A stretch of DNA of 7,752 nt. Source: Halieaceae bacterium. Lineage in GTDB: Bacteria > Pseudomonadota > Gammaproteobacteria > Pseudomonadales > Halieaceae. Where the stretch lies: the NCBI GenBank assembly GCA_018666055.1, contig JABJAS010000095.1, positions 1 to 7,752 of the forward strand, read 5' to 3'. The notes under the pieces were generated by a model that did no database searches, was not told the DNA's origin, and saw only the letters and a list, made by a program, of their open reading frames with translations. The stretch's first letter is position 1. Every line of letters starts with the position of its first letter. A program made the position numbers and the translations under genes. This document shows, one piece after another, positions 1 to 7,752 of this stretch.

Positions 1-30
1 AAATCGGCTCAAGTACATGAAGGGTAGAGT

Positions 31-1482
31 TCAGGATTGAGCGTTTAACTTTTCGAGCAACAATTGGTTCAGTAGCTGAGGGTTTGCCTGTCCCTGCGAT
101 GCCTTCATGATCTGCCCGACAAAAAATCCGCTGAGCTTTTTGCGTTTTGCCTCGTCTGCCGCCACATATTGAGCGACCTGATCTGGGTTAGCAGCGATCA
201 CCTCTGCCACCATGGTTTCGAGCGCCCCCGCATCACTCACCTGCTTGAGTCCTCGCGATTCAATGATCTCATCCGCATCACCAAGGCCTTCCCACATTGC
301 GTCAAACACTTGTTTTGCCAACTTACTCGACAGGGTGCCATCTTCAATACGGCTGATTAAGCCGGCCAGCTGCTGTGCCGATAGGGGGCTGTGCTCTATG
401 GTGATATCGGCTCGATTCAGTGCCCCCGACAGGTCGCCCAAAATCCAATTGGCTGCGGGTTTTGCGGCATGGCAGTGGTCAACGACTGCCTCAAAAAAAG
501 AAGCCATCGTGTGATTCGGTACCAATAGCGTCGCATCGTATTCGCTCAGTCCATAATCACTGACGAACCGATCTCGCTTCGCACCCGGCAGTTCAGGTAG
601 CGTGGCGCGAACAGCTTCGATGTAGTCGGCATCAATCTCGATGGGCAGGAGATCGGGTTCGGGAAAGTATCGATAGTCGTTAGCGACTTCTTTGGAGCGC
701 ATGGAGCGCGTGACATTTTGTTCGGCATCGTAAAGTCGCGTTTCTTGGATAATGCGACCCCCGCTATCAAGAATGTCCGCCTGACGCTCGCATTCAATGT
801 GGATTGCGCGCTCGACAAAACGGAAGGAGTTGACGTTTTTGATCTCAGTTCGTGTCCCCAGTGCTTCGGTGCCTCGCTCGCGCAGAGAGATATTGATATC
901 ACAGCGCATGGACCCCTCTGCCATGTTGCCGTCAGAAATGCCTAAGTAAGTCACCAGAGAATGCAGGGCCTTCAGGTAAGCGACGGCCTGCTCTGCTGTT
1001 CGAAAGTCAGGCTCTGTGACGATTTCTAGCAGGGGTGTGCCGGCTCGGTTTAAATCGATTCCGGTTTCGCGGGGGAAGATATCGTGGACCGATTTTCCCG
1101 CGTCTTCCTCGAGATGCGCCCGGGTGATGCGGATCGGCAGTAGCGAACCATCGGCCATGGGAACGTCAAAGACACCTTCACACACAATCGGCGCAAAAAA
1201 TTGGCTGACCTGATAGCCCTTGGGCAGATCTGGGTAAAAATAGTTTTTTCGATCAAAAACAGAGCGCTCACCGATCTTAGCCCCAATGCCTAGCCCAAAT
1301 GTGACGGCATGGCGAACGGCCTCCTCATTCAAAACAGGCAGCATGCCTGGCATACCCAGATCAACTGGATCAGCCTGGCAGTTGGGTTCGGCTCCGAACT
1401 GCGTTGCCGATCCTGAAAAGATCTTGGACTGTGTCGCCAGTTGCAAATGGACTTCCAAACCCATGACGATTTCCCAGTTCAT
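31..1482 (-). CDS. gatB: Aspartyl/glutamyl-tRNA(Asn/Gln) amidotransferase subunit B
   Basis: GatB is the subunit of GatCAB that binds the mischarged tRNA and activates the Glu or Asp side chain with ATP before amidation, using ammonia delivered from GatA. The 483-aa product has the usual family length. Visible signatures: MGLEVHLQL at residues 7-15 (E10 and H12 match the metal-binding positions of characterised bacterial GatB), [15 protein letters not shown] near 77-91, [11 protein letters not shown] near 121-131, and [15 protein letters not shown] near 145-159. A C-terminal tRNA-binding YqeY-like tail ends in [16 protein letters not shown]. The frame is open 13 codons further upstream, but homologues begin at M(N/Q)WE, and the chosen ATG overlaps the gatA stop by 4 nt (ATGA), so this start is preferred. 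It is the last gene of the gatCAB operon in the window. No terminator is visible in the 30 bases after its TGA. Confidence 0.97.
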   Translation of the reverse strand: MNWEIVMGLEVHLQLATQSKIFSGSATQFGAEPNCQADPVDLGMPGMLPVLNEEAVRHAVTFGLGIGAKIGERSVFDRKNYFYPDLPKGYQVSQFFAPIVCEGVFDVPMADGSLLPIRITRAHLEEDAGKSVHDIFPRETGIDLNRAGTPLLEIVTEPDFRTAEQAVAYLKALHSLVTYLGISDGNMAEGSMRCDINISLRERGTEALGTRTEIKNVNSFRFVERAIHIECERQADILDSGGRIIQETRLYDAEQNVTRSMRSKEVANDYRYFPEPDLLPIEIDADYIEAVRATLPELPGAKRDRFVSDYGLSEYDATLLVPNHTMASFFEAVVDHCHAAKPAANWILGDLSGALNRADITIEHSPLSAQQLAGLISRIEDGTLSSKLAKQVFDAMWEGLGDADEIIESRGLKQVSDAGALETMVAEVIAANPDQVAQYVAADEAKRKKLSGFFVGQIMKASQGQANPQLLNQLLLEKLNAQS

Positions 1483-2957
1483 GATTGGAAAGCCCCAAAG
1501 TTGGGTCGGAGCGTGTGCCAATCGGTGTCTTGCTGCAGCCGATGCGCCGCATTGAGAATCGTCGTCTCGTCAAAGGCCTTGCCAACGAGCTGTAAGCCCA
1601 CGGGCATCCCGTTGATGAGACCGGCTGGCGCGGACAAGCCTGGCAAGCCCGCTAAGTTAACCGCCAAGGTGTAAACGTCCTCCATATACATGGCGACGGG
1701 GTCCTGTTGTTTCGCGCCACGCTGAAAGGCAACGTTTGGTGCGGAAGGCCCGGCAATCACATCAACCGCCTCGAAAGCGCGATGAAAATCTTCAGCAATG
1801 ATGCGCCTGACTTGCTGAGCTTTATTAAAATACGCGTCGTAGAAGCCAGACGATAAGGCATAGGTTCCCACCAGAATACGCCGCTGGACCTCTTCTCCAA
1901 ACCCCTCACTGCGAGATCGAAGATACAGATCTTCAAGGTCAGTGGGGGCGTCACAGCGATGACCGAATCGCACGCCATCGTAGCGGGCCAGATTGGCAGA
2001 GGCCTCTGCAGGTGCGATGACATAGTAAGTGGCGATAGCATAATGGGTGTGAGGCAAATCGATATCGATAAGACGAGCCCCTGCTTTTTCTAATACTGAC
2101 AGCGCCGCCATGATGCGCTCTCGGACTTCGGGATTGAGTGCCTCATTAAAATATTCACGAGGTATCCCGATACGCAGGCCCTCTATCTCGCCATTCAGTG
2201 CGGCTGCAAAATCGGGTACCGCTCTGTCTGCAGAGGTTGAGTCCCCTGCATCGATGCCCGACATCGCCGTTAACATATGAGCGCAATCTTCCGCCGACCG
2301 CGCCATGGGCCCTGCCTGATCTAATGATGATGCGAAGGCGATAATGCCCAACCGTGACACCCGCCCATAGGTTGGCTTCAATCCGGTGATGCCACACAAG
2401 GAGGCGGGTTGCCTGATGGACCCTCCCGTATCGGTGCCGGTTACCAGTGGGGCGAATCCGGCTGCGAGTGCCGCTGCTGACCCGCCCGAGCTCCCACCGG
2501 GAACGCAGTTAAGGTCCCAAGGATTTTTCACCGCACCGAAATAGCTGGTCTCGTTGGATGACCCCATGGCGAACTCGTCCATATTGCACTTTCCAAGGGT
2601 GACGGTTCCAGCCGCTTTGAGTTTGGTCACGACTGTCGCGTCGTAGGCGGGCTCGAAGGATTCCAGCATGTGGGAGCCACAGGTTGTGCGCACCCCTTGG
2701 GTGCAGAAAATGTCCTTGTGTAACAAAGGGATTCCCGTGAGAGGGTTGCCTTCGCCACGCGACAGGGTCTGATCGGCTTCTCGGGCATCGGTAAGTGCCT
2801 GCTCACTACAGAGAGTGATGACGGCATTTAACGCGTCATTCTCCGCCTCGATTTGCCCCAGATAGGTGTTTGTCAGCTCTTCGCTGGAAATAGCACGTGC
2901 CGCGAGCAGACGATGGAGTTCGCTGACGGAGGCATTTAAAACGTCGCTATCTGACAT
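1479..2957 (-). CDS. gatA: Aspartyl/glutamyl-tRNA(Asn/Gln) amidotransferase subunit A
   Basis: GatA is the glutaminase subunit of GatCAB. It belongs to the amidase-signature family and hydrolyses glutamine to release ammonia, which is channelled to GatB. The 492-aa protein has the complete Lys / cis-Ser / Ser triad: K81 in [12 protein letters not shown]156 in the GGSSGGS motif (154-160), and nucleophile S180 in [12 protein letters not shown]. These lie two residues later than the characterised K79/S154/S178 of Staphylococcus aureus GatA, which fits simple colinearity. The glycine-rich amidase signature is intact, so an active enzyme is expected. The start ATG shares one base with the gatC stop (TGATG). 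An AGG lies about 10 nt upstream on the minus strand. The stop overlaps gatB by 4 nt, giving coupled translation of the subunits. Confidence 0.97.
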   Translation of the reverse strand: MSDSDVLNASVSELHRLLAARAISSEELTNTYLGQIEAENDALNAVITLCSEQALTDAREADQTLSRGEGNPLTGIPLLHKDIFCTQGVRTTCGSHMLESFEPAYDATVVTKLKAAGTVTLGKCNMDEFAMGSSNETSYFGAVKNPWDLNCVPGGSSGGSAAALAAGFAPLVTGTDTGGSIRQPASLCGITGLKPTYGRVSRLGIIAFASSLDQAGPMARSAEDCAHMLTAMSGIDAGDSTSADRAVPDFAAALNGEIEGLRIGIPREYFNEALNPEVRERIMAALSVLEKAGARLIDIDLPHTHYAIATYYVIAPAEASANLARYDGVRFGHRCDAPTDLEDLYLRSRSEGFGEEVQRRILVGTYALSSGFYDAYFNKAQQVRRIIAEDFHRAFEAVDVIAGPSAPNVAFQRGAKQQDPVAMYMEDVYTLAVNLAGLPGLSAPAGLINGMPVGLQLVGKAFDETTILNAAHRLQQDTDWHTLRPNFGAFQS

Positions 2958-3244
2958 CAGTCAATGACCTTTGGTACGAGAAAATAGCCACTGTCCTGAA
3001 CAGGTGCGGATGCCATTAATGCTTCTCGAGCGTTGTGGCTTGTCACGGTGTCTGCGCGCAACCGTTGCGTCATATCGTGGGGATTAGACATCGGGACCAC
3101 GCCATCGGTATCAATCGTATTCAGTTCGTCGACGAGATCGAGCACTTTACTGAAGCGTTCCGTGACCTCAGGCAGCTCAGACTCCGCAATACTAAGTCGA
3201 GCAAGCAGGGCAACTTTCTCAATATCTTCTGGAGTGACCGACAT
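2957..3244 (-). CDS. gatC: Aspartyl/glutamyl-tRNA(Asn/Gln) amidotransferase subunit C
   Basis: GatC is the small non-catalytic subunit that wraps around the GatA-GatB interface and stabilises the complex. The 95-aa product has the standard length and the family pattern: an N-terminal helix with [14 protein letters not shown] (residues 6-19), a central helix, R-x-D in LRADTV (near 62-67), and the C-terminal [16 protein letters not shown]. It is the first gene of the leftward operon. The ATG is preceded by a modest GGA about 9 nt upstream on the minus strand. It is transcribed divergently from mreB, an arrangement also known in Pseudomonas. GatCAB in a gammaproteobacterium implies that Gln-tRNAGln and/or Asn-tRNAAsn is made by the indirect route. 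Which of the two cannot be decided from this window, since no gltX, glnS, aspS or asnS gene is present. Confidence 0.96.
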   Translation of the reverse strand: MSVTPEDIEKVALLARLSIAESELPEVTERFSKVLDLVDELNTIDTDGVVPMSNPHDMTQRLRADTVTSHNAREALMASAPVQDSGYFLVPKVID

Positions 3245-3331
3245 AACCGCGTTTCCGATTGAGGGGGCACGAAAACTAACATACTTGTCGCTTGCCCAAA
3301 AACCCCCGCATTGCTACATTCTCTTGCATTA

Positions 3332-3348
3332 TGACGTTTGAAACGTCA
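3332..3348. promoter_or_regulatory. Perfect 17-bp palindrome, candidate operator
   Basis: TGACGTTTGAAACGTCA is an exact inverted repeat with 8-bp arms around a single central G. It sits in the middle of the divergent gatC/mreB region and overlaps by two bases the CATAAT hexamer that could serve as the gatC -10. Size and symmetry fit a dimeric transcription factor site. I do not recognise the motif as that of a specific regulator. An alternative reading is a weak plus-strand stem-loop (7-bp stem, 3-nt loop) followed by GTTTTT. However, no rightward gene precedes it that would need a terminator. Confidence 0.45.
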
Positions 3349-3413
3349 GTTTTTAGGCCATTTTTCATTGGAGTGTGCCTAAGTGGTTAAGTGTTGCTGT
3401 TCGACCACGTTGA

Positions 3414-4502
<1,089 letters not shown>

Positions 4503-4515
4503 CTCCAGACTACGC

Positions 4516-4519
4516 GGAG
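4516..4519 (+). promoter_or_regulatory. Shine-Dalgarno supporting an ATC start for mreC
   Basis: GGAG lies 7 nt before the ATC codon at 4527 and 14 nt after the mreB stop. No comparable purine-rich site precedes the TTG codons at 4575 and 4578. This site is the main DNA-level argument for the upstream, non-canonical mreC start. Confidence 0.6.
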
Positions 4520-4526
4520 CAGCGCC

Positions 4527-5369
4527 ATCAAACCGCTTTTCTTAAAACAAAATCCAATCGGTGCGCGGTTCCTCTTGTTGAGTATCGCCTGCTTCCTGAT
4601 GTTGTTTATTTTTCGCGATGATCCGCGTGTGAATGCGGTACAACGGGGTGCAATTGATGGGGTCGCTTTCGCCACCAGCTTGGTGATTGCGCCACTGGAC
4701 GCATGGGATCGGCTCGGGAATACCCTCCAGTCTAGGAGCAGTTTGCAAGAGGAAGTGCTGCGACTACAGCAGGAAAATCGCGTGTTGAAAGGGCAGTCTC
4801 AGCGATTGGCGTCGTTGTTGTCGGAAAATGCGCGGTATAAGGCATTGCTGAATTCTGCCCGAGACATTGGAGACGATTTGATTGCGGCTCAAATTACCAG
4901 CTTGTCCCCCGATCCTGCTCGGCATATCGTCATGCTGGACAAGGGTGTCAATGACGGTGTGGTTGATGGACAGCCTGTTTTAGGGGCCGAGGGCTTAATA
5001 GGACAAGTCACCAGTAGCGGTAACCGTAACAGCCGAGTGGTGCTGATTACTGACAGCGCTCACGCTTTACCTGTGCAGGTCAATCGATCGGGGCTGCGTG
5101 CCATTGCGGAAGGCAGTGGTTCAATTGACCGTCTGGTGATTCGACACTTGCCCGCTACAACGGATATTCGAGTGGGTGACCTGTTGGTAACCTCGGGGTT
5201 GGGGGGGCGTTTCCCACACGGTTATCCGGTGGCTCGCGTCACCGAAGTCATTGTTCTGGAGGGTGATGCTTTTGCCACCGTCTTTGCCGCACCGTCCTCA
5301 TTACTGGACCGAGGTCGCTACGTGTTAATCGTGATGTGGGGCGACCTCCAGCGCGAGGCGGCGCCGTGA
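4527..5369 (+). CDS. mreC: Rod shape-determining protein MreC, probable ATC start
   Basis: MreC is the bitopic inner-membrane elongasome protein that forms periplasmic assemblies and activates PBP2/RodA. From ATC the product is 280 aa. A basic cytoplasmic start (KPLFLKQNPIGARF) matches the MKPxFxxxPSLxxR start of E. coli and Pseudomonas MreC. It is followed by one membrane helix (about 14-29), a coiled coil rich in L, Q and E (about 70-108), and the double beta-barrel region with GQPVLGAEGLIGQV, TDSAHALPVQV and HLPATTDIRVGDLLVTSGLGG. No ATG, GTG or TTG occurs in frame between the mreB stop and TTG 4575. A TTG 4575 start gives 264 aa but removes the conserved basic N-terminus and has no ribosome site. 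The protein ends shortly after the barrel domain, without the long Pro/Gln-rich tail of E. coli MreC. The family call is firm; the start is inference. Confidence 0.93.
   Translation: MKPLFLKQNPIGARFLLLSIACFLMLFIFRDDPRVNAVQRGAIDGVAFATSLVIAPLDAWDRLGNTLQSRSSLQEEVLRLQQENRVLKGQSQRLASLLSENARYKALLNSARDIGDDLIAAQITSLSPDPARHIVMLDKGVNDGVVDGQPVLGAEGLIGQVTSSGNRNSRVVLITDSAHALPVQVNRSGLRAIAEGSGSIDRLVIRHLPATTDIRVGDLLVTSGLGGRFPHGYPVARVTEVIVLEGDAFATVFAAPSSLLDRGRYVLIVMWGDLQREAAP
5355..5358 (+). promoter_or_regulatory. Ribosome binding site of mreD
   Basis: GAGG within the end of mreC lies 7 nt before GTG 5366. It decides this start over the in-frame ATG at 5336, which would add ten unconserved residues and overlap mreC by 34 nt. 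Confidence 0.6.
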
Positions 5370-5851
5370 TAGAACGCACCCAGGCGCTGTGGGTCATTTA
5401 TGTATCGCTGGGCATCGCCTTGATGACCATGTTGCTGCCGTTGCCTATGGAGTGGCGGATATTCAGGCCGGATTTTGTGGCTCTCACCCTCTTTTATTGG
5501 GTTCTCGCGTTACCGCATCGAGTTGGGGTCGCAACTGCTTTTGGTACTGGGTTAGCCCAGGACTTGATTGAGGGGGCGCCACTGGGTATCTCTTGTTTTG
5601 GACTGATGCTGGCGACGCTAGTGCTGCTGTTCAGTTACCAACGAATTCGTCAGTTTGATGGCCTGCAGCAATCGTTAGTGATGCTGGCGCTGATGGTACT
5701 GAGTTCGGGTATTGAAGGCTGGCTCAGAACGGGTGTGGATTTGCCCACCTTGCCGCTGACAGGGCTGTTAGGTTTTGCGATGTCGATGTTGTGCTGGATA
5801 CCCACCCGGCATGTTTGTCGTCAACTTCGACGCCATTACGGCGTAGTGTGA
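5366..5851 (+). CDS. mreD: Rod shape-determining protein MreD
   Basis: MreD is a small polytopic inner-membrane protein of the elongasome that partners MreC in controlling peptidoglycan synthesis. From GTG the product is 161 aa, the normal length (about 162 in E. coli). Hydrophobic segments lie near residues 8-25, 35-50, 54-64, 75-90, 103-118 and 128-146. The family hallmark FRPDFVALTLFYWVLALPHRVGV (33-55) and the DLIEGAPLG turn (66-74) are clear. The C-terminus is short and basic (CRQLRRHYGVV), consistent with a cytoplasmic end. GTG overlaps the mreC TGA by 4 nt (GTGA) and has a well-placed GAGG, so translation is coupled to mreC. An upstream in-frame ATG (5336) is judged unlikely. Confidence 0.95.
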   Translation: MIERTQALWVIYVSLGIALMTMLLPLPMEWRIFRPDFVALTLFYWVLALPHRVGVATAFGTGLAQDLIEGAPLGISCFGLMLATLVLLFSYQRIRQFDGLQQSLVMLALMVLSSGIEGWLRTGVDLPTLPLTGLLGFAMSMLCWIPTRHVCRQLRRHYGVV

Positions 5852-6417
5852 TGCGACTGACACTCGCTTCGTCCAGTCCGAGACGTCAGGCATTGCTGGC
5901 GACCCTCTTGACTGATTTTGACACTGCTTCGCCAGATATTGATGAGCGTCTCCTCCCAGGGGAGTCACCTGAGCAGTACGTGTCGCGATTGGCAGGAAGC
6001 AAAGCGAGAGTATGCGACCGCCAAAATGATCTGACGCTGGGTGCTGATACAGCCGTCGCGTTGGGACATCGGATACTGGGTAAGCCGCTTGATCGCGACG
6101 ATGCTGCGGCGATGTTAGAGGCGTTATCAGGACAGACCCATGAGGTTTATACAGCCGTTGCACTGTCACGAGAGGGGAGCGTGCAGCAGGTGTGCACTTG
6201 CACTTCGGTGACTTTTGCCACGCTCTCTCGCGCCACGATTGGCGAGTACTTAGCCACTGACGAGCCTTGGGATAAGGCGGGGGCTTATGGCATACAGGGT
6301 TATGCAGGTGCCTTCGTACAGCAAATAGTTGGAAGCTATAGTGCTGTGGTGGGCTTACCACTTTATGAGACACGTCACATGCTACAGCGCGCCGGATTGA
6401 CGATGCGTCATGGTTAG
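5851..6417 (+). CDS. maf: Maf/YhdE-type nucleoside triphosphate pyrophosphatase
   Basis: Maf proteins are cytoplasmic house-cleaning enzymes. The YhdE branch hydrolyses dTTP, UTP and modified pyrimidine nucleotides to the monophosphate and pyrophosphate. The 188-aa product begins with the P-loop-like LASSSPRR motif (5-12). It then shows PDIDERLLPGE (28-38), the catalytic-Asp motif GADT (64-67, D66), LGKP (76-79), LSGQTHEVYTAVAL, and the closing DKAGAYGIQGYAGAFV...GSYSAVVGLPL. These match E. coli YhdE better than the YceF (m7GTP) branch, as does its place after mreD. The frame opens 20 codons upstream, but ATG 5851 gives the conserved MRLTLASSSPRR start and shares one base with the mreD stop (TGATG). 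It has no good ribosome site of its own, so coupling to mreD is likely. Confidence 0.95.
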   Translation: MRLTLASSSPRRQALLATLLTDFDTASPDIDERLLPGESPEQYVSRLAGSKARVCDRQNDLTLGADTAVALGHRILGKPLDRDDAAAMLEALSGQTHEVYTAVALSREGSVQQVCTCTSVTFATLSRATIGEYLATDEPWDKAGAYGIQGYAGAFVQQIVGSYSAVVGLPLYETRHMLQRAGLTMRHG

Positions 6418-7752
6418 TTCCGTGCCCCAACAGCTGGGCCGCATTATTTGGCCCGCTATGGTGACGATGCTCGTTGTGCTCGCCATTTATGTCAGTGGTG
6501 GCCGATTGCTGATGGGCGCGCTACCGAGTTTTCAAGCTGAAATAGAGCGCGCATTGTCACAGCGCGTCCCGGGCGAAGTCTCGGTCGATGGAATCCTGGG
6601 CGGCATGGAGGGTTTCTCACCAACGGTGAGTTTCTCGCAATTTTCGATTCGCGTTGACGGGTATGACGAGGGGTGGATGCACCTCAACGCAGCCCGCATT
6701 CGACTTGATCCTTGGCAGAGTCTCCTGAGTCGAGCGCTGCGATTTGATGAGCTCACGTTAATGGAGCCGAAAATTCAATGGCAGATCGGACGGCAACAAG
6801 GTCCATTCCGCTTGCCGGACAACGTGCGCGATCTGCTGAATACCTTCGATAGCGTCCAGATTCGCAATGCAACGCTGATCAACGAGGTGGATGACGGAGA
6901 TACGACCGTCTCTTTAGCGCCATTGCGAGTGCATATCGACATGGTGAGAGAGCGCAGTCGGCGCACTGTGAACGTTTCTGTCGAGGCACCCGAGGGTCAG
7001 CTCTTAACGGCGCAGGGTTTTGGTACGGGCGACCCTCTTCTGTTTGACCGGTTTTATGGTGAACTCTATGGTCAGGTAACGGGCTTAGGCCTTTCTTATT
7101 TGGGACCTCTGCTCGGTCATTCAGTCTCGGCTGAGGGTATCGCACACTTTTGGTGGCAAGCGAGCGACGGGTTAACGAGTGGTATTATCCAGGGCGCATT
7201 CGAGAACCTTACCGTTGCTGATAACGAGTCGTTTCGCCTGCAAGAACTGCACTTTGAGGCTGCCATTGAGGGCAGTGCTGATGCGACTCAGCTCTTTTTT
7301 CAAAGCGGTCAGCTTGTATCGGGGGAGTCTCAGGCCGCGATTCCTCGATTGCAGGTAACACGGCGAGAGAAGGGATGGGCGTTGCGAACGCAGCGATTCG
7401 AAGTGGCCCCCCTTATGACAGTATTGGTGGCGAGTCAGATACTGCCTGAGTCAATCAACACGATGCTGACGACGCTCAATCCTACTGGCCGTGTTGAGGC
7501 CCTGTCGCTAGAGGTCGATGCGTTGACTGACCCTTTCAGTGCATGGTCACTGGAGGCCGAGATCATCGATGTTGCGACGAGGCCCTTTCGAAAAATGCCT
7601 GGATTGGTCGGGCTTGATGGCACGATTGCTGCAACCGATAGGGGCGCGCAGGCTTGGATTCGCGCTACTGACTTCCAGCTTGAATTGCCCCGAGTATATC
7701 GTGATCCTATTGTATTACCGTCAGTCGCGGGCACATTAGCCGGTCGTTGGAG
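6410..7752 (+). CDS. yhdP: YhdP-family AsmA-like envelope protein, N-terminal part (runs off window)
   Basis: The frame from ATG 6410 has no stop through 7752, so 447 codons are seen of a family usually near 1,250-1,300 aa. YhdP is an inner-membrane-anchored AsmA-like protein with a long periplasmic beta groove, implicated in phospholipid transport to the outer membrane together with TamB and YdbH. Visible here: one N-terminal membrane helix (about 12-30), the early GMEGFSPTVSFSQFSIRV strand segment, and many amphipathic beta repeats with little charge clustering. At 402-447 there is a GLDGTIAATDRG...W...LELPRVYRDPIVLPSVAGTLAGRW pattern characteristic of the family. The start overlaps maf by 8 nt and lacks a good ribosome site, suggesting coupling; ATG 6458 is a less likely alternative because it would cut the membrane helix. 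The family assignment comes from motif pattern and gene context; the C-terminus is unseen. Confidence 0.85.
   Translation, partial: MVSSVPQQLGRIIWPAMVTMLVVLAIYVSGGRLLMGALPSFQAEIERALSQRVPGEVSVDGILGGMEGFSPTVSFSQFSIRVDGYDEGWMHLNAARIRLDPWQSLLSRALRFDELTLMEPKIQWQIGRQQGPFRLPDNVRDLLNTFDSVQIRNATLINEVDDGDTTVSLAPLRVHIDMVRERSRRTVNVSVEAPEGQLLTAQGFGTGDPLLFDRFYGELYGQVTGLGLSYLGPLLGHSVSAEGIAHFWWQASDGLTSGIIQGAFENLTVADNESFRLQELHFEAAIEGSADATQLFFQSGQLVSGESQAAIPRLQVTRREKGWALRTQRFEVAPLMTVLVASQILPESINTMLTTLNPTGRVEALSLEVDALTDPFSAWSLEAEIIDVATRPFRKMPGLVGLDGTIAATDRGAQAWIRATDFQLELPRVYRDPIVLPSVAGTLAGRW

Noticed and set aside
1482..1521. Longer gatB with 13 extra N-terminal residues
   Set aside because: Homologues start at M(N/Q)WE, and the ATG at 1482 forms the ATGA overlap with the gatA stop. 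The extra residues are gatA sequence read in another frame.
3332..3354. Rho-independent terminator on the plus strand (palindrome followed by GTTTTT)
   Set aside because: The stem has only three G-C pairs and no rightward gene lies upstream, so an operator reading is preferred.
3371..3412. tRNA-like fragment: GCCTAAGTGGTTAAGTG resembles a tRNA-Ser/Leu D-arm, followed by a GTTCGA resembling a T-loop
   Set aside because: The two motifs are too close to fit an anticodon arm, the acceptor ends do not pair, and no CCA-adjacent stem is present. Chance similarity is more likely than a tRNA or relic.
5201..5207. Run of seven G in mreC as a possible phase-variation tract
   Set aside because: It encodes the conserved GLGGRFP motif through Gly codons, is short, and mreC is expected to be essential or nearly so, so programmed slippage is unlikely.
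5791..5850. Longer maf with 20 extra N-terminal residues
   Set aside because: The extension lies within mreD and precedes the conserved MRLTLASSSPRR start at the TGATG junction.
5768..6430. 220-codon open frame on the minus strand opposite maf
   Set aside because: It lies antisense to the unambiguous mreD end, maf and yhdP start. Its composition is rich in R, S, P and H with no recognisable domain or ribosome site. It is a shadow frame.

Overview
The window reads as ordinary chromosomal backbone of a gammaproteobacterium. The MreB, MreC, MreD, Maf and GatCAB proteins resemble those of Pseudomonas and its marine relatives. The order gatB-gatA-gatC (leftward) facing mreB-mreC-mreD-maf (rightward) is the arrangement known from Pseudomonas. 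Base composition is moderately GC-rich and even throughout, with no sign of mobile elements, CRISPR or prophage. Coding density is very high: the only sizeable non-coding stretch is the ~220 bp divergent promoter region. No wholly new system is visible; the interest lies in details.

Region 1 (31-3244, minus strand): gatC, gatA and gatB encode the three subunits of the tRNA-dependent amidotransferase that converts Glu-tRNAGln and/or Asp-tRNAAsn to Gln-tRNAGln and/or Asn-tRNAAsn. The genes touch by 1-nt (gatC/gatA) and 4-nt (gatA/gatB) stop/start overlaps, so they form a translationally coupled operon.

Region 2 (3245-3464): divergent intergenic region holding the promoters of both operons. It contains a perfect 17-bp palindrome, TGACGTTTGAAACGTCA, that looks like an operator, and a short GC hairpin just above the mreB ribosome binding site.

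Region 3 (3465-7752, plus strand): mreB, mreC and mreD (rod-shape cytoskeleton and elongasome), maf/yhdE (house-cleaning nucleotide pyrophosphatase), then the first 447 codons of a yhdP-type AsmA-like envelope gene that runs off the window. mreC/mreD, mreD/maf and maf/yhdP overlap by 4, 1 and 8 nt. Two things stand out. mreC has no ATG, GTG or TTG at the expected N-terminus and appears to start at ATC (4527), 7 nt after a GGAG. The rng/cafA gene (RNase G), usually found between maf and yhdP, is absent from this site.

Together the right-hand operon couples cell-wall elongation (MreBCD) with an envelope lipid-transport type protein (YhdP), and the left-hand operon supplies charged tRNA for translation.
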